Part shown: positions 9,910 through 18,895 of the stretch, in pieces
Numbering within the stretch: position 1 is the first letter of the stretch
Layout of the letters: every line of letters begins with the position of its first letter
From: Nocardioides daedukensis
GTDB lineage: Bacteria; Actinomycetota; Actinomycetes; Propionibacteriales; Nocardioidaceae
DNA: 64,000 nucleotides
Reading direction: 5' to 3'
Assembly: GCF_013408415.1 (NCBI RefSeq)
Contig: NZ_JACCAA010000001.1
Span: forward strand, 248,001 to 312,000
Translations under genes and position numbers: made by a program
Notes under the pieces: generated by a model
What the model was told of the DNA's origin: nothing
The model's database searches: none
What the model saw: the letters and a program-made list of their open reading frames with translations, nothing else

Positions 9910-9984
9910 CCGCAATATGTGGAGCGGCCTGACCGCAATGTGTGGAGCGGTCTGACCGCAGTTGGTAGAGCGGCCTGAGGTCAG
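9901..9984. repeat. 23-bp tandem repeat covering the clgR stop codon
   Basis: Three complete 23-bp units (9901-9923, 9924-9946, 9947-9969) and a 15-bp partial unit. Each begins GCGGCCTGACCGC or a close variant. The first nine bases of unit 1 are the last two Ala codons and stop of clgR, so the array copies the 3' end of the gene. GCGG/CCGC inside each unit can form short stems. The array fills the whole space to the convergent nei2 stop. Confidence 0.9.
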
Positions 9985-10776
9985 TCAGCCGATCAGGTCG
10001 GGCTGGCACGACGGGCACCAGTACGCCGCCCGCTCGCGGCCGGGCTCGCCGATCATCGTCGTCCGGATCACCGTGCCGCACCGGTGACAGGGCAGGTCCG
10101 AGCGGCGGTAGACCCAGTTCTGCATGCCGTGCCGGGTGTTCCCGGTGGTCGTCTGCGTGCGCCGCTCCTTGTTGGCATCCAGCAGCGACTTGGCTCGAGC
10201 GACCAGGCGCGGCAGGCCGGTGACGGTGCCCATCGGGGCATCGGGACGGACACCGCTGAGGAAGCACAGCTCGTTGGCATAGAGGTTGCCGATCCCGGCC
10301 AGGTTCCGCTGGTCGAGCAGCGCTTCGATGACGGTTCGTTCCGGTGGCGAGGTGGAGAGTCGGCGTACGGCCTCATCGGGCTCCCACTCGCCGAGCAGGT
10401 CCGGACCGAGGTGTCCCACGACGGAGTCCTCGGCGTCGGTGGCCACGATCTCGAGGATGCCGAGCGAGAAACCGACGGCTATCCAGCGCGGGGTCCGCAG
10501 GATCACGCGGGCCTGCTCGACGGGTCGCTGCCACCGGGTTTCGGCACGATAGAGGTGCCAGGCGCCCTCCATCTTCAGGTGGGTGTGGATCGTGGTGTTC
10601 TCGCCGACGCGGGTGAGCAGGTGCTTTCCGCGCGAGACGGTGCCGTGGATCATCTCGCCGCGCAGGTCGAGCTCGGCCAGGGCGGGGACCCGGAAGTTGC
10701 TGAGGGTGACGCGGGCGCCGCTGAGCGCCTTGTCGAGGGCGCGTGCCGTGCGCCAGACGGTGTCGCCTTCAGGCAC
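9985..10776 (-). CDS. nei2: Endonuclease VIII-like DNA glycosylase (Nei2/Fpg family)
   Basis: Removes oxidised pyrimidines and cleaves at abasic sites in base-excision repair. 263 residues from a GTG start; the mature N-terminus PEGDTV supplies the catalytic Pro and Glu. A helix-2-turn-helix segment (LAGIGNLYANELCFLSG) and a C-terminal zinc finger (CHRCG...CPSC) are intact. The start overlaps the lhr stop by 8 bp on the same strand, so lhr and nei2 form an operon. This lhr-nei2 pairing is common in actinobacteria and suggests linked repair roles. Confidence 0.92.
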   Translation of the reverse strand: MPEGDTVWRTARALDKALSGARVTLSNFRVPALAELDLRGEMIHGTVSRGKHLLTRVGENTTIHTHLKMEGAWHLYRAETRWQRPVEQARVILRTPRWIAVGFSLGILEIVATDAEDSVVGHLGPDLLGEWEPDEAVRRLSTSPPERTVIEALLDQRNLAGIGNLYANELCFLSGVRPDAPMGTVTGLPRLVARAKSLLDANKERRTQTTTGNTRHGMQNWVYRRSDLPCHRCGTVIRTTMIGEPGRERAAYWCPSCQPDLIG

Positions 10777-13700
10777 GGATCCGGAGTCCTCTCGGTGTGG
10801 CCACGAACCCGGCGTCCTGCAGGGCCTGGCGCAGCGGGGTGCTGGCGTCACCCAGGAGGGCGGTGCCGTCGGCCTTCTCGACCGTGAGCCTGCCCAGTGC
10901 ACCACGTCGCACTGCTTCGGCGAGCGCTGTGCAGGCAGGTCCGAGCCGGTCGAGCGAATCGGTGAACGTGAGCAGGGTGCGTCCGCCCCGTTCGACATAG
11001 AGGGCCAGCGCCCCATCGACGAGTACCACCATCGCTCCGGCCTTGCGCCCGGGTCGGTGGCCGGCTTCCTCGGTGGTGCGCTCGGGCCAGGCGAGCGCGG
11101 CACCGAACGGATTGGCCGGGTCGGTGGCGGCCAGAGCCACGGCGAACGGCTTGTTGCCGTCGGGCAGGTCGACATACGTCCTGAGCCGGTCGACCGCACC
11201 GGCACTGCCGAACTGCGCGGCGCCGAGCCCCGCCACGAAGTAGCCCCGCCGGCAGCGGCCGGTCTCCTCGAAGGCGGAGAGCACCTTGTAGACGCCCGCG
11301 AAGCCGCCGGGGACGCGCTCGGCCGCGACCGCGCCACGGGTCACGATGCCGTGCCGTTCGAGGAGCGACTCGGCCTTGGCGTGCACGCGCCGGGTCGGGT
11401 CGAGGTCGAGCTCGGGCAGGAGCGCCCACCGGCCGGCGGTCGCCGGCGGACCGGATCGGCTCGGCATCGCAGCGCGGCCCCGGACCGGTCGGCCCCGGCT
11501 GGTGCTGACCCGCGGGGCGGCGCGTCGTGAACGATGAGCCGGCGTACCGGTCGAGGTGAGCGCGCGCAGCGGGGCGAGGGTGTCGTTGGTGACGCGCCCT
11601 GCCCAGACCAGGTCCCACAGGGCACTGGCCAGCGCTGCGTCGTTGGTGGAGCCGACCACCTGGCCGAGCTGCCGGAAGAACCAGGCACCCCCGGGCGCGA
11701 GAGCATCGAGGACGGCTTGGTGGTCGTCGCCGAGCTCGAGGTCGGTGGGCTCCGGCAAGGTCAGCGGCGCCTGGTCGGCCAGGTGCAGCGACACCCAGCC
11801 ATCTGAACCCGGCAGGACGCCGTGTCCGGACCAGACGACCTCGCCGGTGGCGGTGAGCTCGTCGAGCATGGACGGCTCGTAGTCACTCACCCGCGTCGAC
11901 AGCACGAGCGGCTCCAGCGCGGAGGCCGGCACCGGACAGCCGGCGAGCTGCTCGATCGCGGACAGCACGCCGTCGATGCCGCGCAGGTTGCCCCGAGTCT
12001 GCGCCGTGGACAGGTGCTGCCACTGGGGCAGGAACCTGCCCAGCACCTCGGGCTCGACGGGCTCGGCCTCCTTGCGGAGCCTGGCCAGGGAGCGGCGCCG
12101 CAGCTTGCGCAGCACCTCGGCCTCGCACCACTCGTCGCCGGAACCGTGGGGCCGGAACTCACCCTCGAGAACGCGGCCCGACCCGGCCAGTCGGAGCAGC
12201 GTCTGGCGGGCCACCGCGACACCTACGCCGAGGTGCGCAGCGGCGTCGGCGGTGGTGAACGGACCGTGGGTGCGGGCATAGCGTGCGACCAGGTCGCCGA
12301 GCGGATCCTCGACCGGCTCGGTGAAGACATCAGGGGTGCCCGGGGGGACCGGCACACCGAGTCCGTCGCGCAAGCGGGCGACATCCTCGATCGCGGTCCA
12401 CCGGAGCTCGCCGGCCATCCGAACCTCGACGACACGGCGTACGTCGGAGAGCGACTCGAGCCAGCTGGTGACGTCAGCTCCGTCGACACTGCGCTCGGCG
12501 ACTTGGCCGACCGTCAGCGGGCCGAGCAGCCGGAGCAGGTCGGCCACGCCCTCGGCGTCGCGTGCCCGACGGTCCGGGGCGAGGCGCTGCAGCTCGGCCT
12601 CGACCTCGGTGAGGACGTCGGGGTCGAGCAGCTCGCGCAGCTCGGCGCGGCCCAGCAGCTCGGCCAGCAGGCCCTGATCGAGGGTGAGCGCGGCAGCGCG
12701 GCGCTCGGCGATGGGGGAGTCGCCCTCATAGACGAACTGGGCGACGTAGCCGAACAGGAGGCTCTGCGCATAGGGAGAGGGGCGCTGGGTGGCCACGTCG
12801 ATCACCCGGATCTCCCGGCGGTCGATCCGGCCCAGCAGGGTGACCAGGCTGGGCAGGTCGTAGACGTCCTGGAGCACCTCGCGCACGGCCTCGAGGACGA
12901 TCGGGAACGACGGATATTTCACGGCGACCTCGAGCAGCTGTGCCGAACGCTGTCGTTGCTGCCACAGCGGGGAGCGACGACCGGGATCGCGGCGGGGCAG
13001 CAGCAGGGCACGCGCGGCGCACTCGCGGAAGCGGCTGGCGAACAGCGCCGAGCCGCCCACCTCGGTGGTGACCAGGTCCTCGATCTCGTCGGTCGCGAAG
13101 ACCACGATGTCCCCGCTCGGGGGCTCGGCGTCGGTGTCGGGGATGCGCAGCACGATGCCGTCGTCGGAGGCCACCGCGGACGCCTCGACGCCGTAGCGCT
13201 CGCGCAGGCGTGCATTGATGGCCAGCGCCCAGGGGGCATGGACCGGCGTGCCGTAGGGGGAGTGCACCACCAGGCGCCAGTCACCGAGCTCGTCACGGAA
13301 CCGCTCCACCAGCACCGTGGTGTCGCTGGGCAGCACGGAGGTGGCCTCGCGCTGCTCGGTGAGGTAGCCGACCAGGTTTCCGGCCGCCCAATCGTCCAGT
13401 CCCTGTTCCCGGGCCAGGGAGACGGCCTTGGCCGGAGTGAGTGCACCCAGATCGCGGGTGAACCGTCCGATCGCCTCGCCGAGCTCGGCCGGGCGGCCCA
13501 GGGTGTCGCCCTTCCAGAACGGCAACCGGCCCGGGATGCCGGGCGCGGGTGTGACCAGGACGCGGTCGTGGGTGATGTCCTCGATCCGCCAGCTGGTCGC
13601 GCCGAGGGCGAAGATGTCACCGACCCGTGACTCGTAGACCATCTCCTCGTCGAGCTCGCCGACGCGGTTCACCTTCTCGCCGACCAGGAAGACCCCGAAC

Positions 13701-15445
13701 ATGCCACGGTCGGGGATCGTCCCGCCGCTGGTGACCGCGAGGCGCTGCGCCCCCGGGCGCCCGGTGATCCGACCGGTGACCCGGTCCCACACGATCCGCG
13801 GGCGGAGCTCGGCGAACTCGTCGCTCGGATATCTGCCGCTGAGCAGGTCGAGGGTCGCGTCGAAGGCGGAGCGGGGCAGCGCCGCGAAGGAGGCGGTACG
13901 CCGAGCCAGCGCGAAGAACTCATCAACGTCCCACTCGTCCAGGGCGGTGGCGGCGACGACCTGCTGGGCCAGGACGTCGAGGGGGTTGGTCGGCACCCGC
14001 AGCGACTCGATCGCCCCGGACCGCATCCGCTCGACGGCGACCGCGGTCTGGGCCAGGTCGCCCCGGTGCTTGGGGAACAGGACTCCACGCGAGGTCTCGC
14101 CGACCTGGTGCCCGGCCCGACCCACGCGCTGCAGTGCGCTGGCCACACTGGGTGGGGACTCGATCTGGATGACCAGGTCGACCGCGCCCATGTCGATGCC
14201 GAGCTCCAGCGAGCTGGTCGCCACGACTGCGGGGATCCGGCCCCGCTTGAGGTCGTCCTCGATCGCGGCGCGCTGCTCCTTGGAGACCGAACCGTGGTGT
14301 GCCTTGGCGATGATCGTCGCGGCGCCTGTGCTGGTGCCCGACTGCGCCTCCACCGCGGACGGCCTGCCCGTCGTGAAGGAGCTGTGTGCGGTCGAGGTCT
14401 CGGTGTCGTCGGCCGCGTGCTCGGACTCGTCTGGGTCGGGTGGGGCGAGCTCCTCGCCGGAGGCGGCGTGGTCACGGGCCTGGTCGCGGACAAGGTCGCG
14501 GGCGTGGTCGCGGGCCTCGGCGCGCTCCGTGGCGATCTCGTTGAGTCGGGCAGTCAGCCGCTCGGCGAGGCGGCGGGAGTTGGCGAAGACGATGGTGGAG
14601 CGATGCTGCTCGATGAGGTCGACCACGCGCTCCTCGACATGGGGCCAGATCGAGGAGCGGCTGGGGGCGCTGGAGGCCGGGCCCTCGAGGTCGTCCTCGA
14701 TCACCTGGCCGATCTGGGCCATGTCCTCGACCGGGACCACCACCTTGAGGTCCCAGGTCTTCTCCGAGGCGGGCGCCACGATCTCGACCGGGCGGGAGCC
14801 ACCCAGGTAGCGCGCCACCTCGTCCAGGGGACGCACGGTCGCAGAGAGGCCGATCCGCTGGGCGGGCTTGTCGAGAAGCTCGTCCAGGCGTTCCAGGGAC
14901 AGGGCCAGGTGGGCGCCGCGCTTGCTCCCGGCCACGGCGTGCACCTCGTCGAGGATCACCGTCTCGACCCCGCGCAGAGCCTCGCGGGCCTGAGAGGTGA
15001 GCATCAGGAAGAGGGACTCGGGAGTCGTGATCATGATGTCCGGCGGAGTGGTGACCAACCGGCGCCGGTCGGCCGCCGAGGTGTCGCCGGAGCGTAGGCC
15101 GATGGTGACCTCGCGGGTCGTCGTACCGAGCCGGTCCGCGGTGTGTCGGATGCCCGTCAGTGGGGCGCGAAGGTTGCGCTCGACGTCGACGGCCAGTGCC
15201 TTGAGCGGCGACACGTAGAGCACCCGGCAGCGGTGCTTCTTGTCGATCGGCTCCGAGGTGAGCAGCCGGTCGATCGACCACAGGAACGCCGACAGCGTCT
15301 TGCCGGACCCGGTCGGGGCGACGACCAGGGAGTGGTGGCCGGCACCGATCGATGTCCAGGCCCCGTCCTGGGCTGGCGTCGGCTCGGCGAAAGCCGCAGA
15401 GAACCACGCACGCGTGGGTTCGCTGAACTGCTCGAGGGCGGCCAT
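10769..15445 (-). CDS. lhr: Lhr-type ATP-dependent DNA/RNA helicase
   Basis: Large helicase-related protein of superfamily 2, a 3'-to-5' translocase linked to DNA repair in mycobacteria. About 1558 residues: Walker A APTGSGKT (43-50), the DEVH box in ILDEVHAVAGSKRG, motif V/VI in LGIDMGAVDLVIQIESPP and QRVGRAGHQVG, then the Lhr core wing and the long actinobacterial C-terminal extension. ATG 15445 (MAALEQF) aligns best with homologues; ATGs at 15463 and 15472 would add 6 to 9 residues. An acidic, low-complexity insertion of about 70 residues between motifs III and IV contains a 12-bp repeat. First gene of an operon with nei2. Confidence 0.93.
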   Translation of the reverse strand: MAALEQFSEPTRAWFSAAFAEPTPAQDGAWTSIGAGHHSLVVAPTGSGKTLSAFLWSIDRLLTSEPIDKKHRCRVLYVSPLKALAVDVERNLRAPLTGIRHTADRLGTTTREVTIGLRSGDTSAADRRRLVTTPPDIMITTPESLFLMLTSQAREALRGVETVILDEVHAVAGSKRGAHLALSLERLDELLDKPAQRIGLSATVRPLDEVARYLGGSRPVEIVAPASEKTWDLKVVVPVEDMAQIGQVIEDDLEGPASSAPSRSSIWPHVEERVVDLIEQHRSTIVFANSRRLAERLTARLNEIATERAEARDHARDLVRDQARDHAASGEELAPPDPDESEHAADDTETSTAHSSFTTGRPSAVEAQSGTSTGAATIIAKAHHGSVSKEQRAAIEDDLKRGRIPAVVATSSLELGIDMGAVDLVIQIESPPSVASALQRVGRAGHQVGETSRGVLFPKHRGDLAQTAVAVERMRSGAIESLRVPTNPLDVLAQQVVAATALDEWDVDEFFALARRTASFAALPRSAFDATLDLLSGRYPSDEFAELRPRIVWDRVTGRITGRPGAQRLAVTSGGTIPDRGMFGVFLVGEKVNRVGELDEEMVYESRVGDIFALGATSWRIEDITHDRVLVTPAPGIPGRLPFWKGDTLGRPAELGEAIGRFTRDLGALTPAKAVSLAREQGLDDWAAGNLVGYLTEQREATSVLPSDTTVLVERFRDELGDWRLVVHSPYGTPVHAPWALAINARLRERYGVEASAVASDDGIVLRIPDTDAEPPSGDIVVFATDEIEDLVTTEVGGSALFASRFRECAARALLLPRRDPGRRSPLWQQRQRSAQLLEVAVKYPSFPIVLEAVREVLQDVYDLPSLVTLLGRIDRREIRVIDVATQRPSPYAQSLLFGYVAQFVYEGDSPIAERRAAALTLDQGLLAELLGRAELRELLDPDVLTEVEAELQRLAPDRRARDAEGVADLLRLLGPLTVGQVAERSVDGADVTSWLESLSDVRRVVEVRMAGELRWTAIEDVARLRDGLGVPVPPGTPDVFTEPVEDPLGDLVARYARTHGPFTTADAAAHLGVGVAVARQTLLRLAGSGRVLEGEFRPHGSGDEWCEAEVLRKLRRRSLARLRKEAEPVEPEVLGRFLPQWQHLSTAQTRGNLRGIDGVLSAIEQLAGCPVPASALEPLVLSTRVSDYEPSMLDELTATGEVVWSGHGVLPGSDGWVSLHLADQAPLTLPEPTDLELGDDHQAVLDALAPGGAWFFRQLGQVVGSTNDAALASALWDLVWAGRVTNDTLAPLRALTSTGTPAHRSRRAAPRVSTSRGRPVRGRAAMPSRSGPPATAGRWALLPELDLDPTRRVHAKAESLLERHGIVTRGAVAAERVPGGFAGVYKVLSAFEETGRCRRGYFVAGLGAAQFGSAGAVDRLRTYVDLPDGNKPFAVALAATDPANPFGAALAWPERTTEEAGHRPGRKAGAMVVLVDGALALYVERGGRTLLTFTDSLDRLGPACTALAEAVRRGALGRLTVEKADGTALLGDASTPLRQALQDAGFVATPRGLRIRA
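14470..14517. repeat. In-frame 12-bp tandem repeat inside lhr
   Basis: Four 12-bp units of the type GGTCGCGGGCCT. They encode four-residue repeats (ARDH, ARDL, VRDQ, ARDH) in the poorly conserved insertion of the helicase. The unit length keeps the frame. Confidence 0.85.
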
Positions 15446-15526
15446 TGGTCCATCATTCCTCATCGCACCCACAACGAGGTCGCTTCGCGGTGCCGGAGAC
15501 CGGTCAGAGGCGGGCCGGTCGGGAGC

Positions 15527-15586
15527 GGGCCAGTCCCTGGGTCAGTCGCTGGGCCAGTTCTTGGGCCAGCCCCTGGGTCAGTCCCA
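15527..15586. repeat. 12-bp tandem repeat covering the amidohydrolase stop codon
   Basis: Five consecutive 12-bp units (GGGCCAGTCCCT, GGGTCAGTCGCT, GGGCCAGTTCTT, GGGCCAGCCCCT, GGGTCAGTCCCA). The last unit contains the Trp-Asp-stop codons of the minus-strand amidohydrolase, so the array extends from the gene's 3' end towards lhr. The remaining 15446-15526 shows nothing else clear. Confidence 0.9.
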
Positions 15587-17104
15587 CAGAGGTGCGATCA
15601 GCCGTCCGGCGACATACGTCGCAGCCACCGGCATGGCACGCAGGTAGGCGCTGGTCGCGGCCGAGTCGCCCACGGCGAGCAGGGGGTCGTTGTCGAGCAG
15701 GACCAGGTCGCCCGGATGGCCCACGGCGACTGTGCCCCAACCGTCGGTGGAGGCCGCGAGGGCCTCGCGAACGGTGAGGGACTCCGCGGCGTTCCACGGT
15801 TCGCGCTCGTCGCCACTGCGATGCACGGCCGCTGCCATCGCCAACCACGGATCCAACGGCGCGACCGGTGCGTCCGAGCCCAGGCGCAGGTCGACACCCT
15901 GGTCGTGCATCGATCGGAGGCTGAAGCAACGGTCCATCCGGTCGGGCCAGCAGTGTTCGGTCACGTCACGGTCGTCGAGCAGGTGCGCCGGCTGTACCGA
16001 GGCCCGCAGCCTCGAGGCGGCCAGACGCGGGATGTCCTGGGTCCGGATCAGCTGAGCGTGCTCGATCGACCCGTTGGCTCCGGTGACCGCGAACGAGTCC
16101 AGCGCCTCGTGCACCGCGGCGTCGCCGATCGCGTGCACAGCGATCTCGAGCCCGTTCTGGTGCGCGCGCAGCATCAGCATCCGCAGGTCGTGGCTGGTCT
16201 GGTTCGGATAGCCCTGGGGGAACAGCAGGTCGCCGGAGTCGGCGTAGGGATCGCAGCACCACGCCGTACGGGTGTTCAGGGAACCGTCCGAGATGATCTT
16301 CAGCTGGCCCATCGTGGCCAGCTCGCAGCCCGGCAGCGGGTCCCCGGTGCGCAGGCCCCGGTTGATCACCGAGTCGAGGCCCTCGGCATAGGTGGCCATC
16401 CTGACCCTGAGCAGGTCGGCTCCTTGAGCCCAGCGCTGGGCCCACTCGTCGGCGCCGCCGCTGAACTCGAAGTCGACCACACCGACGATGCCCTTGGTGG
16501 CGGCCTCGGCCTGCGCCCGGCGGTAGGCCTCCGGGGTGGCCTCCTGCCCCACGACGGCCTCCAGATCCGCATAGGCGGCGAACCACTCGGCCTCGCGGAC
16601 CACGTCGTCGCGTTCGGCCAGGCCGAGCGAGCGCAGGGCCACGGAGTTCATCCAGGCGTGGTGGGCGTCGCCGGAGATCAGCACGATCGGGACCGAGGTC
16701 GAGATCTCGTCCAGCTCGGCGACCGTGGGCTCGCGCTCCCACGTCGCCGACCTGTGGCCGAAGGCGACCAGGGGGGTGTCGGGCCGCATCGCCAACCGCT
16801 CACGCACGAAGTACGTCGCCTCCTCCGGCGACCGTGTCGTGGAGAGGTCGAGGCGGGTCGAGGTCATCGCCACCTGGCCGAGGTGGACGTGCTGGTCCCA
16901 CAGGCCCGGGATGATCCAGCGTCCGTCGGCGTCGAAGACCCGGGGCGGCTCACCCTCGAGGCCCGCCACGTCGGCCCCGCTGACATCGGGGCCGAGCGCG
17001 GAGACGGTGCCGTCGGCCACGAGCACATCGACAGGGCTCCCGGCCGGGACCTCGTCCTTGCCGAGGGGGACCGGGAAGACGTTGCGGATCAGCAGCGGTT
17101 CCAT
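15578..17104 (-). CDS. Amidohydrolase family 3 protein (YtcJ-like)
   Basis: A 508-residue metal-dependent hydrolase of the YtcJ/amidohydrolase-3 family. The metal-binding HxH is at residues 72 and 74 (WDQHVHLG). Later motifs HAIGDAAVHEALD, IEHAQL and LGSDAPVAPLDPW, which bring the remaining His and Asp ligands, are present. A small beta-domain is formed from the N-terminal 60 residues (IIPGLWD) and the C-terminus (GHPGDLVLLDNDPL). Substrate unknown; relatives act on N-acyl amino acids, formamides or aryl amides. ATG 17104 has a -10 element 7 nt upstream and is probably leaderless. Divergent from an ABC exporter. Confidence 0.85.
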   Translation of the reverse strand: MEPLLIRNVFPVPLGKDEVPAGSPVDVLVADGTVSALGPDVSGADVAGLEGEPPRVFDADGRWIIPGLWDQHVHLGQVAMTSTRLDLSTTRSPEEATYFVRERLAMRPDTPLVAFGHRSATWEREPTVAELDEISTSVPIVLISGDAHHAWMNSVALRSLGLAERDDVVREAEWFAAYADLEAVVGQEATPEAYRRAQAEAATKGIVGVVDFEFSGGADEWAQRWAQGADLLRVRMATYAEGLDSVINRGLRTGDPLPGCELATMGQLKIISDGSLNTRTAWCCDPYADSGDLLFPQGYPNQTSHDLRMLMLRAHQNGLEIAVHAIGDAAVHEALDSFAVTGANGSIEHAQLIRTQDIPRLAASRLRASVQPAHLLDDRDVTEHCWPDRMDRCFSLRSMHDQGVDLRLGSDAPVAPLDPWLAMAAAVHRSGDEREPWNAAESLTVREALAASTDGWGTVAVGHPGDLVLLDNDPLLAVGDSAATSAYLRAMPVAATYVAGRLIAPLWD

Positions 17105-17111
17105 GGCGCCG

Positions 17112-17117
17112 AGGTTA
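17112..17117 (-). promoter_or_regulatory. -10 element, leaderless amidohydrolase promoter
   Basis: TAACCT on the minus strand ends 7 nt before ATG 17104, fitting the TANNNT -10 of a leaderless transcript. Confidence 0.55.
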
Positions 17118-17149
17118 GACGACGCCCCCGACTGCCGCAGCGAGGGCAC

Positions 17150-17155
17150 TAGTGT
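17150..17155 (+). promoter_or_regulatory. -10 element, leaderless ABC exporter promoter
   Basis: TAGTGT ends 7 nt before GTG 17163. There is no Shine-Dalgarno sequence, so this decides the GTG as start over the ATG at 17175. Confidence 0.6.
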
Positions 17156-17162
17156 CGGATCC

Positions 17163-18101
17163 GTGACGGAATCCATGGTCCATGCGTCGAGCCTGCGCAA
17201 GTCCTTCGGCGACCTCGAGGCGGTGCGCGGCATCGACGTCGACATCCGCAAGGGGGAGGCCTTCGGGTTCCTCGGTCCCAACGGAGCGGGCAAGTCCTCC
17301 ACGATGCGGATGATCGCGGCGGTCTCGCCGGTCACCGGCGGCACCCTGCGGATCCTGGGCATGGACCCGGCCACCCACGGGCCGGCGATCCGGGCCCGGA
17401 TCGGGGTCTGTCCGCAGGAGGACACGCTGGACAACGAGCTCAACGTCCGCGACAACCTCTACATCTACGGTCGCTACTTCGGGATCCCGAAGAAGGTCGT
17501 CAACGAGCGGGTCGACGAGCTCCTCGAGTTCGCCATGCTCACCGAGAAGGCCCGGGCCACCGTCGAGGAGCTGTCCGGCGGGATGAAGCGCCGGTTGACC
17601 ATCGCCCGCTCGCTGATCAACAAGCCCGAGCTGTTGCTGCTCGACGAGCCGACCACCGGGCTGGACCCGCAGGCGCGCCACGTGCTCTGGGACCAGCTCT
17701 ACCGCCTCAAGCACGCCGGGGTGACCCTGGTGATCACGACGCACTACATGGACGAGGCCGAGCAGCTGTGCGACCGGCTCGTGGTGATGGACAAGGGCGT
17801 GGTCGCCGCCGAGGGATCACCGTTGCAGCTGATCCGTGAGCACTCCACGCGGGAAGTGGCCGAGCTCCGGTTCGGGGTCGCCTCGGGCGAGGACACCCAT
17901 GCGGACCTCGCCGAGCGCGTGCAGGACCTGGGCGATCGGGTCGAGGTGCTGCCCGATCGGTTATTGGTCTACACCGACGACGGCGAGGAAGTGCTGACCA
18001 AGGTGCACGATCGTGGCCTGGAGCCGGTGGCCACGCTGGTCCGGCGCTCCAGCCTCGAGGACGTGTTCCTCCGCCTCACCGGACGATCCTTGGTGGACTG
18101 A
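17163..18101 (+). CDS. ABC-2 exporter ATP-binding protein (DrrA-like)
   Basis: A 312-residue ATPase of the daunorubicin-resistance/NodI class. Walker A GPNGAGKSS (38-46), signature LSGGMKRRLTIARS, Walker B LLLLDEPTTGLDP and H-loop TTHYMDEAE are all intact. A C-terminal regulatory domain of about 80 residues follows, as in DrrA. It is the first gene of a three-gene operon with two different ABC-2 permeases, joined by stop/start overlaps. A drug, lipid or polysaccharide could be the substrate; the sequence does not say which. Confidence 0.92.
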   Translation: MTESMVHASSLRKSFGDLEAVRGIDVDIRKGEAFGFLGPNGAGKSSTMRMIAAVSPVTGGTLRILGMDPATHGPAIRARIGVCPQEDTLDNELNVRDNLYIYGRYFGIPKKVVNERVDELLEFAMLTEKARATVEELSGGMKRRLTIARSLINKPELLLLDEPTTGLDPQARHVLWDQLYRLKHAGVTLVITTHYMDEAEQLCDRLVVMDKGVVAAEGSPLQLIREHSTREVAELRFGVASGEDTHADLAERVQDLGDRVEVLPDRLLVYTDDGEEVLTKVHDRGLEPVATLVRRSSLEDVFLRLTGRSLVD

Positions 18102-18895
18102 TGGCCAACCAGCTCCCGATCTCGGTCGGCATCGGCCGGCAGATGGACTATTGGTGGACGGTCTTCAAGCGCACCTGGCGCGGCGGGATCATCTCCAGCT
18201 TCGGCGCGCCGCTGTTCTACGTCCTCGGCATGGGTGTGCTGCTGGGCGGTTTCATCGAGGGCGACCCCGACCAGCTCGAAGGTGCGACGAGCTATCTGGC
18301 CTTCATCGTCCCCGGACTGGTCGCGGCCCACGCGATGCAGCTCGCGGTGGAGGAGACCACCTATCCGGTGATGGGCGGGATCAAGTGGCACAAGACCTAC
18401 CACGCACAGCTGGCCACACCCCTGAGTGCGCGTGACGTCGTCAACGCCCACCTGGTCTTCGTGCTGTCCCGGGTCGCGTCGGCCTGTGCCGTCTTCATGC
18501 TCGTCCTCGCACCGTTCGGTGTCTTCGAGTCGTGGTGGGGTCCGATCCTGGCGTTCTTCGTTCAGGTCCTGGTCGGGATGGCCTTCGGCACCGTGATCTT
18601 CGGGATCAGCGCACGGATGACCTCGGAGCAGGGCTTCGGGCTGATCTTCCGGATCGGCGTGGTGCCGTTGATGCTCTTCTCGGGCGCCTTCTTCCCGATC
18701 TCCAACCTCGGCGTGGTCTTGGAGTGGCTGGCCCGAGTCACCCCGCTGTGGCACGGGGTCAACCTGTCGCGGATGCTCTGCCTGGACACGATGGACTGGT
18801 CCCTGGCCGGGATCCACCTGCTGGTGCTGGTCGCCGTCACCGCGTTCGGCTGGTGGTTCGCCATCCGCGGGCTCGAGAAGCGGATGGTGGACTGA
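18101..18895 (+). CDS. ABC-2 type permease, first subunit
   Basis: A 264-residue integral membrane protein of the ABC-2/NodJ family with about six hydrophobic segments. The family region FIVPGLVAAHAMQ and the loop before the last helices, FSGAFFPISNL, are visible. The ATG overlaps the ATPase stop. With the next gene it probably forms a heterodimeric pore. Confidence 0.9.
   Translation: MANQLPISVGIGRQMDYWWTVFKRTWRGGIISSFGAPLFYVLGMGVLLGGFIEGDPDQLEGATSYLAFIVPGLVAAHAMQLAVEETTYPVMGGIKWHKTYHAQLATPLSARDVVNAHLVFVLSRVASACAVFMLVLAPFGVFESWWGPILAFFVQVLVGMAFGTVIFGISARMTSEQGFGLIFRIGVVPLMLFSGAFFPISNLGVVLEWLARVTPLWHGVNLSRMLCLDTMDWSLAGIHLLVLVAVTAFGWWFAIRGLEKRMVD

Noticed and set aside
9901..9984. Possible small CRISPR array
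   Set aside because: Units are contiguous with no spacers and no cas gene is present; it is a tandem repeat.
16725..17162. N-terminal extension of the ABC ATPase into the amidohydrolase gene
   Set aside because: The extra 146 codons are antisense to the amidohydrolase and unlike any ABC protein; the GTG at 17163 has a well-placed -10.
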